The notes under the pieces are model-generated. The model had not been told where the DNA came from, searched no databases, and was given only the letters and a program-made list of their open reading frames with translations. From positions 1-49,381 of the forward strand of contig MPUH01000504.1 in NCBI GenBank assembly GCA_001970955.1: a DNA stretch of 49,381 nt, read 5' to 3'. This DNA is from Stentor coeruleus (Eukaryota > Ciliophora > Heterotrichea > Heterotrichida > Stentoridae). This document shows positions 9,592 through 19,416 of this stretch, piece by piece (position 1 is the first letter of the stretch; each line of letters begins with the position of its first letter). The translations under genes and the position numbers were made by a program.

Positions 9592-12567
9592 GCTACTATT
9601 TTGTTTATGATTTCTTCTACTTTTTTTTATATCATTTCTCCCTTCAGAAAGTTCTCTTTTTAATGCATGTTCTTTTTCAATTTTCTCAAGCTTGTATCTT
9701 AGTATTTTTTCTTCAATATCGAATTTTTCTTTCTCCTTTTTTTCTTTATATTTTTGTTCTTTGAATTTTTGCCTTATAATTTCTTGTTTTTTTGCTTGGG
9801 TTTCAAGATATGCTTTATGTTCTTTTTCAGCTTTCATTTCAGATAGTTTTAATTGAAGTTCTTTTTTTCTTAAGAGTCTTTTGGATTCTCGGTGGATTTC
9901 ATTCGAGACGAATTCTTGGATTTTGAATTGTTGTAATTCTTTTACACGGTTGGATAAAAGCTTTGGTGATTTAGGGAGTTTTGAGATTAATATGGAGCTT
10001 TTTTTCTCTATTGTATAGATTATGTCATCAAGAATTTGAGCGCATTCAACTGCATCTTCATTACTCACCCTTTCCACAGCTAGTGCTCTAACTTTCATAT
10101 TCTTTGTAAGTTTATTAAACCCAGGTACAGCTTCAGTCTTATTCAAATACTTTACAGATAAAGATTGTGCTTTTTCCATATCCAAAACCCCTTTAGCTCT
10201 ACATCTCATACTTTTTATAGCTACAGGTAATAAAAAATGTATACCAAAACTCTTATAAAACACCTCATCCACAATTTCAAGTACAATTTTCTGCCCTTCA
10301 TTCCCCACACAAGCTGTATATTCAATATTTACATCAGGCTCTATAATTTTTTTATACCCATTAGGTAATTTCATATAAGGATCATTTTCCAAATATTTAT
10401 TCAAAGCACAAATTACATCTAAATCACCAAAACCAGGATCATTATATTCAAAATATTGACTTGGGACAATTCCTGAATGATTTTTTAAAAAACTATAGAA
10501 AAACTGAAGATGAGCCACTGGGTTGAATTTATGAGGATCAAAAGGGGGTTTTGAGTATATATATGAAGATAAAAGAAAAATAAGCTCAGGGAAATAATCA
10601 TAAGGAATTGAGGGAAGTTTGAGTTTTGCTATGAAAAATGTGTAAATTTTTTTGAAGTCTTCAGTTGATAAAAGATTTGAAGATGTAGGGAAAATTTTAC
10701 TGGCTTGGGTTGGGAGGCTTGGAATGAGGCTGATGCTGTTGTCGCTGAGCATTTTGCTAAAACCAGCTTCAGATAGAGATTCGGATTCTTCTTGGAATTT
10801 GTCGAAGGTTGGGATTGGGGTGAGTTGTTTTTTGTTTTTGGAACAGGCGTATTTTGTGAAGAGAAATTTGTTTACTTTGGAGTTGTTTTTGAGGACTATT
10901 TCTATCATTTCTTGTGTTTCTGGATATTCATCACAAATCCTTATCAACCCAAGCTCAATCTCTTTTTCTTTGCTTTCAATAAGAATATCATCGTAATCTT
11001 TATTTAACTCATATTCACGTCCTGTTTCTAATTTGCCTAGTTTGATTTTATTTTTCTTTTTTATTTTAGACAAATAGCTTAGACTTCTAATTTCCAAGTT
11101 ACTTTTATAATAATCTCTAGCTTGACGTTTTTGTCTTATTTTTTCTATATCAGACATAGCTCTACCTTTTGGCACTATTACCCAGCTTTGAATATTAGAA
11201 TGTTTTTCTTCTTCATTTTGGGATTTTTCTAAAGGTATTGGCTCGCTTTCAATGTCGTATGGAGGACCTCCAAGAATTTGAAATATATAGTCGAAGTGTA
11301 TGTTAAAGGATTTTTTATTTTTTGATATGTAATATGTTTGGAAATTGTCTCTAATAGTTAGATTTAAGCTTTCGTTACCTAGGCCGATTATTTTTTCTAT
11401 TAAGTCCAAAGTGCTTTTTCTGATGATTTTTTTATTAATGTTTTCGGATTTAGTTGTGCTATTAAAGTTGATTCTTAGCAAAATAATAACTAGTTTGTTA
11501 ACGAAATCTTGTATGGATTCTTTTTCTATAAATCTAGCAGTAATTATCATAAACGGTATTTTTGCTGCGTTACAGTACAGTGGATCATTAATAAATACCT
11601 TACTCATCGCATCCATAATAAAAATCGCATCTTTCACACTGAGTTTTTCATGCTGAGCAATTCCACAAAAGAACTCAAAATCCTGAATATTATACTTAAA
11701 TTCTTGACAGTTATGCACCTGCTTTATAAGAGGCTCAACAAGTACTCCAATTGGTATTAATAAAAATTCTTTTAGCACTAAAAGCATATTACTCATCATA
11801 AACTCCCTAATAAACTCATCAGGAAAATTCTCAATCAGGCAAAAAATCAAAGTTTTATACAAAATCGGGGCAAAAGAGTACCTTTTTTCAGAAAAATAAA
11901 CAAGTAAATAAAAAAGCCTGCCAAATGTCAATAACTGAAGATTTTTATTTGAATCTCTAGTCGCTCTTTTCAAAAACCCCAAAATATTATTAGCAATATT
12001 TTCTCTAGCTTCAATATAATCAGCAAAAAGCATCCAAATATCAGATAGAAAGTTCACAGAAAAGCCTTTTGTAAAAAATTCCTCATTGCTAAAATCCAAA
12101 AATTTCGGTATGAGCTCGGATTGTTCAAAAATCCACTCGGCGATGAAGTTTTCATGGCCTTGCAACCTTACACAAAATGTCCACATTGTTTCTATGGATA
12201 CTGATATTATAGATGAATTTTTACTTGTAATTCCAGAGAGTAAACATGATGATAAAAGCTTAACTGAAGGAGGCTCTTTGTCTATAAGGTCTTCAATAAG
12301 ATCAATATTGGATAATAGAAGTTCATACCATTGATGAATTGGTGAAAAATTGCCTTTAAGGCCGTTTGTGACGATTTTTTTGAGATATTCGCATTGCTGA
12401 ACTAGCAAGCCTACAGAAACTCTGCAGTTTATGTTGAAACATGAGCAAAAAGAGAGGATCAGGAACTCTAAGCATGATTCAGCAGTGTCTAGGGTTTTGC
12501 CAGTTAGACTGTTTAGATCTACGGATATTGAGGGTTGTGAGTAAGAGGAAGCTTTGGTTAAAAGCAT
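9487..12567 (-). CDS. Large protein, helical N-terminus and basic C-terminal coiled coil, unknown
   Basis: I do not recognise this 1026-residue protein. Residues 1-450 are Leu-rich and helical, without Pro/Gly-rich breaks, resembling ARM/HEAT-type solenoid repeats (e.g. LTFGRLFYLLVYFSEKRYSF). Around 500-560 lies a basic, charged stretch (KIRQKRQARDYYKS, KIKKKNKIKLGK). About 650-850 looks globular, with an aromatic-rich part (SYIYSKPPFDPHKFNPVAHL). A long Lys/Glu coiled coil spans 890-985, and the tail is basic and Ser-rich. There is no signal peptide or membrane helix. Such an architecture fits a scaffold or cytoskeletal/ciliary protein, but that is inference. The 3' end is partly duplicated downstream by an assembly artefact; the copy joined to the full frame is taken as correct. 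Confidence 0.75.
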   Translation of the reverse strand: MLLTKASSYSQPSISVDLNSLTGKTLDTAESCLEFLILSFCSCFNINCRVSVGLLVQQCEYLKKIVTNGLKGNFSPIHQWYELLLSNIDLIEDLIDKEPPSVKLLSSCLLSGITSKNSSIISVSIETMWTFCVRLQGHENFIAEWIFEQSELIPKFLDFSNEEFFTKGFSVNFLSDIWMLFADYIEARENIANNILGFLKRATRDSNKNLQLLTFGRLFYLLVYFSEKRYSFAPILYKTLIFCLIENFPDEFIREFMMSNMLLVLKEFLLIPIGVLVEPLIKQVHNCQEFKYNIQDFEFFCGIAQHEKLSVKDAIFIMDAMSKVFINDPLYCNAAKIPFMIITARFIEKESIQDFVNKLVIILLRINFNSTTKSENINKKIIRKSTLDLIEKIIGLGNESLNLTIRDNFQTYYISKNKKSFNIHFDYIFQILGGPPYDIESEPIPLEKSQNEEEKHSNIQSWVIVPKGRAMSDIEKIRQKRQARDYYKSNLEIRSLSYLSKIKKKNKIKLGKLETGREYELNKDYDDILIESKEKEIELGLIRICDEYPETQEMIEIVLKNNSKVNKFLFTKYACSKNKKQLTPIPTFDKFQEESESLSEAGFSKMLSDNSISLIPSLPTQASKIFPTSSNLLSTEDFKKIYTFFIAKLKLPSIPYDYFPELIFLLSSYIYSKPPFDPHKFNPVAHLQFFYSFLKNHSGIVPSQYFEYNDPGFGDLDVICALNKYLENDPYMKLPNGYKKIIEPDVNIEYTACVGNEGQKIVLEIVDEVFYKSFGIHFLLPVAIKSMRCRAKGVLDMEKAQSLSVKYLNKTEAVPGFNKLTKNMKVRALAVERVSNEDAVECAQILDDIIYTIEKKSSILISKLPKSPKLLSNRVKELQQFKIQEFVSNEIHRESKRLLRKKELQLKLSEMKAEKEHKAYLETQAKKQEIIRQKFKEQKYKEKKEKEKFDIEEKILRYKLEKIEKEHALKRELSEGRNDIKKSRRNHKQNSSVDYGMRGDGNTIRASIKSGSLILNKKPLKKDMKK

Positions 12568-12786
12568 TTTTATATATGCGAATATTTGTAAGCCTATATT
12601 TATTAAAATTTTAAAGGAGTTAGGCTTGGCTTATCAATCTCTAAATTATATAAACTCACCTTCTCTCAACAATTTCATTTCCCTCCATAAGATTTTCCTT
12701 TACAATAAATCATTTCTATATCTAAAACCAAGTTATTTTTCATAAAATTTCCTAAACAAGGCATATTCCTCATGCTAATAAAATAC

Positions 12787-14766
12787 CTAATTTAATAATT
12801 TAGCCTGTTTCAAATGATGTACCAACAAGCTCTTTTCTTCATCAGTAAACTTCCCATTATGTCCATTAGCAAGAGGTATCAAATATCCATACTGACTAAT
12901 CTCATTCCCATCTTCATCTCGTATAGTCAACTCTTCTGTAACACTTCTATTATAATTCTCAAAACACTTAAGCACTTTAGTCAACCCATTTTTTAATAAA
13001 CGAGCCTGTCTACATAGAGCTACAACATTTGTATTGACAACAAATTCATTTTCTCTAAATACTTCTGTTAAAATATCAATAGAGTTTTTAAGTTTCTGTA
13101 AAGCTTTATCTTTACCTATAGCATTTGTACCTATTGGTAAATAACTACCCCATAACTGAAAGACACGAATCCATAAAGAAAGATCAATTGGGGTTTTGAT
13201 TTCAATAAGAGGAGAACCTCCAGCATCGATTTCTAAGGAATTGTATAGTTTTATAATAAGGGAATTTGTTGCTTCATCTTCATGGCTTTCATTTTGGTTG
13301 CCAACAAGGATATACATACTATTGTGCGTGCTTTCATAGTTGGATTCACGAGAGTCCCGAATTCCCGCTAGCTCTTTTGGTTTGAATTTTGATGCATATC
13401 CACAAACTGCTACAATTGCCTCTGAGAATTCATTTAAAGTCTCATTATCTAAATCATTGCAATTATAGCTAAATGCAATTCCCCCTTTAAGAGAAGCTTT
13501 TTCAGGGATAATCTCATCATTTGGGTCACATGAGAGAACTTTATAACATTCAGCTGAGACAAAATCTCCCATTGTATTATCTTCCCATCGAGACAAGCAT
13601 TTAAACACATATTTGTTTATAAGGCGAATTCTGGAATGTACCAAATCTGGGAGTGAACAAAAAGTCCTATCTGTAAATAAAAAAGCTACAGAATTCTTTG
13701 AAGCTATATAAGAAGCAACCATACCACCAATACTTTCTCCATGAATGCCGATTTTTTGATACATTTTAACTTTAGCCAAAAAATCGTAGACTGCCTGGGC
13801 ATCAGTTTTTAATGAATTCGAACTTGGTGTCCCTTTAGTCCGACCATAACCTCTATAGTTCCATAAACATAAATCAATGCCATTGTTTATATAGAATTCA
13901 AGCCAATGGTTCTGATAACAGGCATACTCATAAAGCCCACCATTTGGGTTGCAAAATATCATAACCGGTGCATCGACTGTCCTCGTAAAGTTTTTCGCCA
14001 AAATACAATCAACTTCCCCACCTTCACTAGTCACCCAATACTGTTCACAAGTGCAACTTGATTGCAAAATCAGTCTTAAAATATCCAGATTTGTAAAAAC
14101 TCCTTCAAAAATCAAGCTTTGTGGAAACCTGAAATCAGTCATTGGGTTCAAAAAATTTTCAAGAGCATCAAAAGCTTCAATCGTGTTTTTCAAACACGCA
14201 TTTTCTGGGAAATCATCAAAAGTCACATTAGACCAATCGTAGATTTTTGTATCATTTAAAACATTCCAGAAGTTCTCAGATTGTTTTGGAAAGACCAAGA
14301 TTGTTTCATTAAGGGTTTTATTGATTGAATTTATGAGATTTTGGAATTGGATTTGGTATTTGTTTAAAGAATTCTCTGAGATTGTGTTGTAATTTGAGAT
14401 AATAACTGAGAAAATTTCAAGGGATTCATGAAGTTGAACAGAGTTCTTTTTTATATGAGAGATAGTTGAAGTGTTTTTAAGGAGAAGTTCTGCAGCGTAT
14501 TTAAGTTCATGTAAGTGGTCTATGAAATTACGAGTAAGTTCGCCTTCGAGACTTGCTTGCCACCATCTACGCCATAAGATGAAAGACCCAGGAAACATGA
14601 CAAATTTAGTAATCCATGTAGCCAAGCAAAAAGTTAACAATGACAGTAGTATTATTCCAATAACAAACCCAAAAAACGAGAACCACAAATACAGAAAACC
14701 TAAGAACACAGCACCTGCAATTACACTCAAGTACACTTTTTTTGTAGTTGTCCTTATATCTTCCAT
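12787..14766 (-). CDS. Membrane-anchored alpha/beta hydrolase
   Basis: The protein has 659 residues. Two hydrophobic segments at about 11-58 anchor the N-terminus. A helical region of about 160 residues precedes the hydrolase core. PVMIFCNPNGGLYEYACYQ (267-285) holds the oxyanion strand. LWNYRGYGRTKGTPS (301-315) is typical of ABHD-type serine hydrolases. IHGESIGG (341-348) is the nucleophile elbow with Ser345. SCDPNDEIIPE (412-422) supplies the acid, Asp414 or Asp417. LANGHNGKF near the end supplies His636. All three triad positions are therefore present. An insertion of about 200 residues lies between the acid and the His, longer than in ABHD12/13/17. The family hydrolyses lipids or thioesters at membranes; the substrate cannot be told. 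The gene is divergent from the small gene at 14932 with only 165 bp between starts. Confidence 0.85.
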   Translation of the reverse strand: MEDIRTTTKKVYLSVIAGAVFLGFLYLWFSFFGFVIGIILLSLLTFCLATWITKFVMFPGSFILWRRWWQASLEGELTRNFIDHLHELKYAAELLLKNTSTISHIKKNSVQLHESLEIFSVIISNYNTISENSLNKYQIQFQNLINSINKTLNETILVFPKQSENFWNVLNDTKIYDWSNVTFDDFPENACLKNTIEAFDALENFLNPMTDFRFPQSLIFEGVFTNLDILRLILQSSCTCEQYWVTSEGGEVDCILAKNFTRTVDAPVMIFCNPNGGLYEYACYQNHWLEFYINNGIDLCLWNYRGYGRTKGTPSSNSLKTDAQAVYDFLAKVKMYQKIGIHGESIGGMVASYIASKNSVAFLFTDRTFCSLPDLVHSRIRLINKYVFKCLSRWEDNTMGDFVSAECYKVLSCDPNDEIIPEKASLKGGIAFSYNCNDLDNETLNEFSEAIVAVCGYASKFKPKELAGIRDSRESNYESTHNSMYILVGNQNESHEDEATNSLIIKLYNSLEIDAGGSPLIEIKTPIDLSLWIRVFQLWGSYLPIGTNAIGKDKALQKLKNSIDILTEVFRENEFVVNTNVVALCRQARLLKNGLTKVLKCFENYNRSVTEELTIRDEDGNEISQYGYLIPLANGHNGKFTDEEKSLLVHHLKQAKLLN

Positions 14767-14931
14767 ATATTATATCTTTATAAACCATAATATTCTACCT
14801 AAATACAAATTTTCTTAATCCTAACTAAATCTTTATCATCCTCCAATAGTGGAAATTCTTTTAAAAGCCTATGATTTCATAATTCCTCCCTAAAAAAAAT
14901 AAACTAAAAAATCCCAGATCCAAAATGAAAA

Positions 14932-15291
14932 ATGTTTATAATGTTTAAATCAGCAAATGATCCCTTTTCCAACATGGTAGTCCGGCCAAATCGATCCCCT
15001 CTACTAAAACCTGTGGTAGTGCATAACCGAGACATTTTAAAAGTATCTAAAAGTGCAGGGAGTATACGAGACCGAATAAAACTACCTCCACTTGTCCATC
15101 CCCGAAGTACAAAAGCAGCAGATAGAAACACAATACAAACACCTTATTTTCGTATAACAACAAAGTATAAAAATCATAATGATACTGAGACTAAAAGCAT
15201 TAAAAGTATTGGAGACCAAGATATGAGCTTTGGGGATATTGATGAACAAGCTGGTGGACTTAATGATATTATGCGTAAATATAGATCATAA
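14932..15291 (+). CDS. Small basic protein, unknown
   Basis: This 119-residue protein is basic in its first two thirds (NRSPLLKPVVVHNRD, IRDRIKLPPLVHPRSTKAADR) and acidic or neutral near the end (GDQDMSFGDIDEQAGGLNDIMRKYRS). The final MRKYRS with a preceding amphipathic stretch could be a short binding motif. It has no membrane helix and no Cys. Two in-frame Met codons lie close together (14932 and 14941); the second gives MFKSANDPFSN. Composition differs sharply from the flanking spacers, and the spacer skew switches at its ends as it does around certain genes, which supports it. A 75-codon frame on the opposite strand overlaps it and is judged a shadow. No family is recognised. Confidence 0.6.
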   Translation: MFIMFKSANDPFSNMVVRPNRSPLLKPVVVHNRDILKVSKSAGSIRDRIKLPPLVHPRSTKAADRNTIQTPYFRITTKYKNHNDTETKSIKSIGDQDMSFGDIDEQAGGLNDIMRKYRS

Positions 15292-16161
15292 TAGGATAAG
15301 TTAACTTTAATGGTATAGTATGAAAGATTTGTATAATAAAACAGGAGATATTATAGTTTAGGTGTATAAGTGTTGATAAAATTGTTTTTTAAAAGTGATA
15401 TTTAAGAAAAATTACTGTTTTTTAGTGTTTTTTGAATTAGAAGTAAAGGAGAAATGTATGGGAGATATACTAGAATAGGATTGGAAGGATTTTTGGATGA
15501 AAGGTAAGTTGGTTAGATGTTTATTAAGATGTTTGGAATAGAGGATAAGATTAGAATTTAATAATTGATTGACTGGGATAATTTAATTTTATCAGTATTC
15601 GAGATTTTTGCTTTTGGGTATTTTATGTAAGGCTAATGATTTATGTTAAGATTTAGAGGATATGATGAGTTAGATATGAGTTAGAATGTGGTTTTTATTT
15701 TAAAGAGATGTGCTACAAGAATTTAGAATGTATGATAAGATTCTACTTGGTATTAGAATAACTGATTTTTGGCAAATTTTAATAAAAATTGTCTGGGAAT
15801 TTTTAAGTAATAAGTGAAGTTAAAAGCTAAGGTTTTAGGGTTAAAATGATGATTTTTTATAAGGTTTATTAGGATTTATGCATATCCTTATGAGTCTTCA
15901 AAATATCATATTTAGTATATTATATATGCTGAAATCAAACATAAAGTTTATTTAAATAAACTTAAAAATCAAAAATTTATCATACAAATATAAATCAATC
16001 ACCAAGACTCTTTAAAAATACATAAAATTGCCTTGTTCCTCCAAAAAGTTCATCCCTAACTAAAAACCAAATAAAACCCTACAAATCCTATACAACTGGC
16101 CTTATCCCACATAAAATCTATTCCAATTCTTCTCTTAAAAACACATAAATCTTATAAATAA
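15292..16161. other. Spacer with extreme G-to-C skew switch
   Basis: I see no gene in 870 bp. By hand count, 15421-15540 has 34 G and 1 C, and 16021-16140 has 5 G and 34 C. The crossover lies near 15880-15950. Confidence 0.65.
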
Positions 16162-17193
16162 ATGGCTGACTTAGACTTTCCTCCTGAAGAAATTGAGAAC
16201 TTTAAAAAGCTCTTCGATATTTTCGATAAAGACAGCTCCGGAGCAATCGATGTCAGTGACATGGAGCAAGTTATGGAGCAGCTTGGTAAAGATCCTGCAA
16301 GAGCTAGGTCCCTTCTAGATGAAATTGACCCTAATCACGATGGGAAAATTGGGTTTGATGAGTATCTAAAGATGCTTTCGAATATAGAAAAAGAACTTGA
16401 AGGAAGCGCTCCTGAAGCTTCACAAGATGCGATACAAGCAGAAAATAAAGTCTTGGATTTCTTACAGTTACTTGAAGAATATCGGCTTAAATGTGAAAGC
16501 GAAGGAAACTATAATGAAGCAAAGAAAGCACAGTTGAAGTATGATGAGCTTAAAAAAAAAGAAACTATAAGACAGCTACAACAAATAAGAGAAGCACAAG
16601 AAAAAGAACTAAACTCACTTGAAGAGGCTCAAAATACCCAACTTGAAGATTTTAATAAAGCATGGGATAGTTACATGACAGAATATGAAGCAACAGCTTA
16701 CAAAAGCTTAGAAAAACTAAAAGAAAAACATATTCAAGAATACCAGGAACTCATGGAAAAAGTCACAGCTGAAGCTCAGAAAAAAGTTAAACATTCTAAA
16801 GAACTCTTAGCATTAAGACAAAAACAACAAGTTTTAGCTAAACAAAAATCTTATGAAGAGGCTGAAAAAATCAAAGCCAAAGCTGATCAATTAGAAGCAA
16901 TTGAAGATGAAAAAAACGAAGTTATTGTTAAAAAAATCATTGAAACCAAAGAAAAAAAACTTAGGCAACAACAGCAAATGGCCTTAGCAGCATTGTTGAA
17001 AAGGATTCAAAGAGATAGAAATGAACAAATTAAACATAGGGAAATGGATTCAAATAGGCTAATTATGAGGAATAGGAATATTGTTAACAGTTTGGTAATT
17101 AAACAGAATGCTGAGGCTAAGAAAACTTTGCAGCAAGTTAAAGAGAATTTAGGAGATATTAAAAAGAACATGAAAAGCATTTCAAATGGATAA
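16162..17193 (+). CDS. EF-hand protein with long coiled coil
   Basis: The protein has 343 residues. Residues 1-75 form a pair of EF-hands. Loop 1 has Asp22, Asp24, Ser26, Asp30 and Asp33 (DKDSSGAIDVSD). Loop 2 has Asp56, Asn58, Asp60, Lys62 and Glu67 (DPNHDGKIGFDE). Loop 1 carries Asp instead of Glu at its last position, which usually lowers affinity or favours Mg2+. From about 90 to 335 the chain is a continuous, highly charged helix (EEYRLKCESEGNYNEAKKAQLKYDEL..., ALRQKQQVLAKQKSYEEAEKIK). The EF-hand pair resembles centrin/calmodulin-type modules, so I infer a calcium-responsive cytoskeletal or ciliary protein. It has no membrane or signal sequence. I cannot give an orthologue name with confidence. 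Confidence 0.85.
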   Translation: MADLDFPPEEIENFKKLFDIFDKDSSGAIDVSDMEQVMEQLGKDPARARSLLDEIDPNHDGKIGFDEYLKMLSNIEKELEGSAPEASQDAIQAENKVLDFLQLLEEYRLKCESEGNYNEAKKAQLKYDELKKKETIRQLQQIREAQEKELNSLEEAQNTQLEDFNKAWDSYMTEYEATAYKSLEKLKEKHIQEYQELMEKVTAEAQKKVKHSKELLALRQKQQVLAKQKSYEEAEKIKAKADQLEAIEDEKNEVIVKKIIETKEKKLRQQQQMALAALLKRIQRDRNEQIKHREMDSNRLIMRNRNIVNSLVIKQNAEAKKTLQQVKENLGDIKKNMKSISNG

Positions 17194-17735
17194 ATAGTTT
17201 ATATTATTTAACTAAAGTATGTTAAAGTTTAAAACTAGTATAAAAAGTTATTCTATTAAAGGTTTAAAAAGTATATAGTGGTCTGGGAAGAGTAAAAAAC
17301 GATATAATAAAAAATAAATTATGTTTTATTTGTTGTATTTAATGTTATTGCTAGGAATAAAAGGATTTTTACTTATAAAGGATTCTAATTTTTATAGATA
17401 AATTATTTTTTGAGTGTTGTTGGTGATATCATTAATTGAAATTCTATGAAAACTGCGATAGAAATTATAATTTTTATAAGTATAATATTCCTGAAATACT
17501 CTACATCATATTAAAAAAATTCTTTTCATCTTAGCATAAGACATAGTCTTCGCTCTTTATAATATTTTTATCATCTTTCCTCATATGAAAATCATAGATT
17601 TTTCACAAGGAAGCATTAATTATTTTACGTACATCTAAGGTTTTTTGATATTTTAGCTCATATTAAATCTAATGAGCTCCTATCTTCCAACAAAATCCAA
17701 AAACCTACCATATAATTGTTAATTACCCAAATCCT
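17194..17735. other. Convergent spacer
   Basis: I see no gene. It is moderately G-rich up to about 17450 and C-rich from about 17510. Confidence 0.5.
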
Positions 17736-18899
17736 CTATTTCTTTTTCCTAATCTCAATCGATTGTACATCCACATTTTTAAGTTTTTCCTGAGTATCCA
17801 CATAAAACCTCATTTCCTTAATCTGCATTTCCAATTCCTTAATCTCCTCCAAAACCTCTTTAGTCACTTTAAAAACCTTCCTCTGTTCCATTTTCCCATT
17901 AAGCATCACATTTTCATCGACAAGTTTTTTCTTCCTTTCTAATTCCACCATAATCAGTTTATTTAAATCATCAATTTCAACAATTGTTTTATTTTCCTCA
18001 TCAATCCTCTTCATAAGTTTACTATTCTCCAAAGCTAATCCATCAAGTTGTAAAGCTAAAGGATCTTCAGCATTTTGTTCTATTTCCTTAATTTTCTGTT
18101 CATAATATTCTTTTTGAGTTTCTAAAAGACTTGACAATAAACAATTATACTCAAACATAATACTTTCAATTTTCTTCCCATCTTGAACTTCAACAATTTT
18201 ATCTGAAGATGTTATCAACCTACTTATACTGACTTCTCTTGAATAATCCCAGGTTATTGAAGTTTCAACAACTTGGAAAAAAGTATGCCCAGTCGATTTA
18301 AAATGTTCTGTAGAATGAGCCCCACAACCTAATTCCCCGCATATAAGACACATTCTTACATCAACTTCTTCACCACAAGTATCACAAACGCTTGTATCAG
18401 GAGGAGTTTGATGATATCGGCATACAGGACAAGTTGTATCACTCCACATTTCTAAACATTTAACATGAAAAAGATGCCCACAAAGCAAAGATACAGCTGG
18501 TTTGCCTATATCTTCTAAGCAAATAGGACATCGATCAAGGAAACTAGAGAATAGACTGGAATTTTCAAGATCCCATTTGGATATGCTTACAATGCTACAG
18601 AGATGATCTTCGATACTATTGAATTTGCAATTGTTGAATTCTTTGAGGAATTTTGATGAGAGACTCTCATCTTGTAAGGAAATAGCGCAGAGATAAACTT
18701 TACCACTTGATGAGCGAAGGATTTTGAGCTCTTGGATTAATGGAAGGTATAATTGGAGAAATGTACAAAGGTCGGATAGGATTAGAGATGTTGGGATGTC
18801 GACCATACAGAATTTACCAGTTAAATCACTAGTTATTTGAAGAGTTCCTTTGTAAACTTCGATTGATGGGTTTCCATACCAGAATTCGATATCGTCCAT
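17736..18899 (-). CDS. BRAP/ETP1-family RING E3 with UBP zinc finger
   Basis: The domain order is that of BRAP (BRCA1-associated protein, yeast Etp1). A BRAP2/RRM-like domain spans about 1-115. A RING finger follows with C124, C127, C140, H142, H145, C148, C157 and C160 (CPICLED...CGHLFHVKC...CPVC). Then comes a ZnF-UBP with C172, C175, C184, C187, C192, H199 and H205. The conserved TWDYSREVSISRLI follows, and a coiled coil runs from about 245 to 375. Length is 387 residues against about 590 in human BRAP, the losses being at both ends. The family binds ubiquitin through the UBP finger and ubiquitinates or sequesters signalling proteins. A tandem 68-bp duplication lies directly upstream of the start codon. 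Confidence 0.93.
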   Translation of the reverse strand: MDDIEFWYGNPSIEVYKGTLQITSDLTGKFCMVDIPTSLILSDLCTFLQLYLPLIQELKILRSSSGKVYLCAISLQDESLSSKFLKEFNNCKFNSIEDHLCSIVSISKWDLENSSLFSSFLDRCPICLEDIGKPAVSLLCGHLFHVKCLEMWSDTTCPVCRYHQTPPDTSVCDTCGEEVDVRMCLICGELGCGAHSTEHFKSTGHTFFQVVETSITWDYSREVSISRLITSSDKIVEVQDGKKIESIMFEYNCLLSSLLETQKEYYEQKIKEIEQNAEDPLALQLDGLALENSKLMKRIDEENKTIVEIDDLNKLIMVELERKKKLVDENVMLNGKMEQRKVFKVTKEVLEEIKELEMQIKEMRFYVDTQEKLKNVDVQSIEIRKKK

Positions 18900-19416
18900 T
18901 GTAGATAGATTTATAAGTAAAAATAGTGTGAGGGATTTTTTAGATGTGATAATATGATTTGGAATAAAAATGATAGATTTATAAGTAAAAATAGTGTGAG
19001 GGATTTTTTAGATGTGATAATATGATTTGGAATAAAAATTTTTAGGGAGAAATCAGAAGAATGGTTAGTTTGGAAGAGGTGTTAAGGTTTAATTATTTTT
19101 TTTGATGAATAAATTTTATCTAGAGATTGCATAGAAATCTGTAGCTGAGTAGATATCGTAAAGTAATATGCAGTTATTTGAATATGCTAAGATTATTGAT
19201 ATAGGAAAATTAAAAAGGAAATTTGCTGTATAAAGTAATTGAATATGCTATGGCGAATAAAGCTAACTTTGACACAATTAATAAAATCCAGTCTTCTTCT
19301 TTCAAATAACCAGATTTTAAAAGGATTTTCTTCTTGCTTCATAAAATTGCCTCTTATAAAAATAGAATTAAGAGACTTATTAAATCCACTTATACAATCA
19401 AAATGCTTTAATTTAA
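18900..19416. other. Spacer with tandem duplication next to a start codon
   Basis: No gene is seen. The left part is G-rich and contains the 68-bp tandem duplication. The right part, from about 19280, is C-rich. The 84-codon frame at 19239-19493 overlaps the HOOK gene end and is rejected. Confidence 0.5.
18904..19039. repeat. Perfect 68-bp tandem duplication upstream of the BRAP-type gene
   Basis: Copies at 18904-18971 and 18972-19039 are identical and directly adjacent, without an N. The first copy begins five bases from the BRAP-type start codon, so the unit would double any promoter element there. It may be real or a collapsed assembly join. Confidence 0.85.

Noticed and set aside
14904-15131. 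75-codon frame antisense to the small gene at 14932
   Set aside because: It overlaps a better-supported plus-strand frame and shows no motif.
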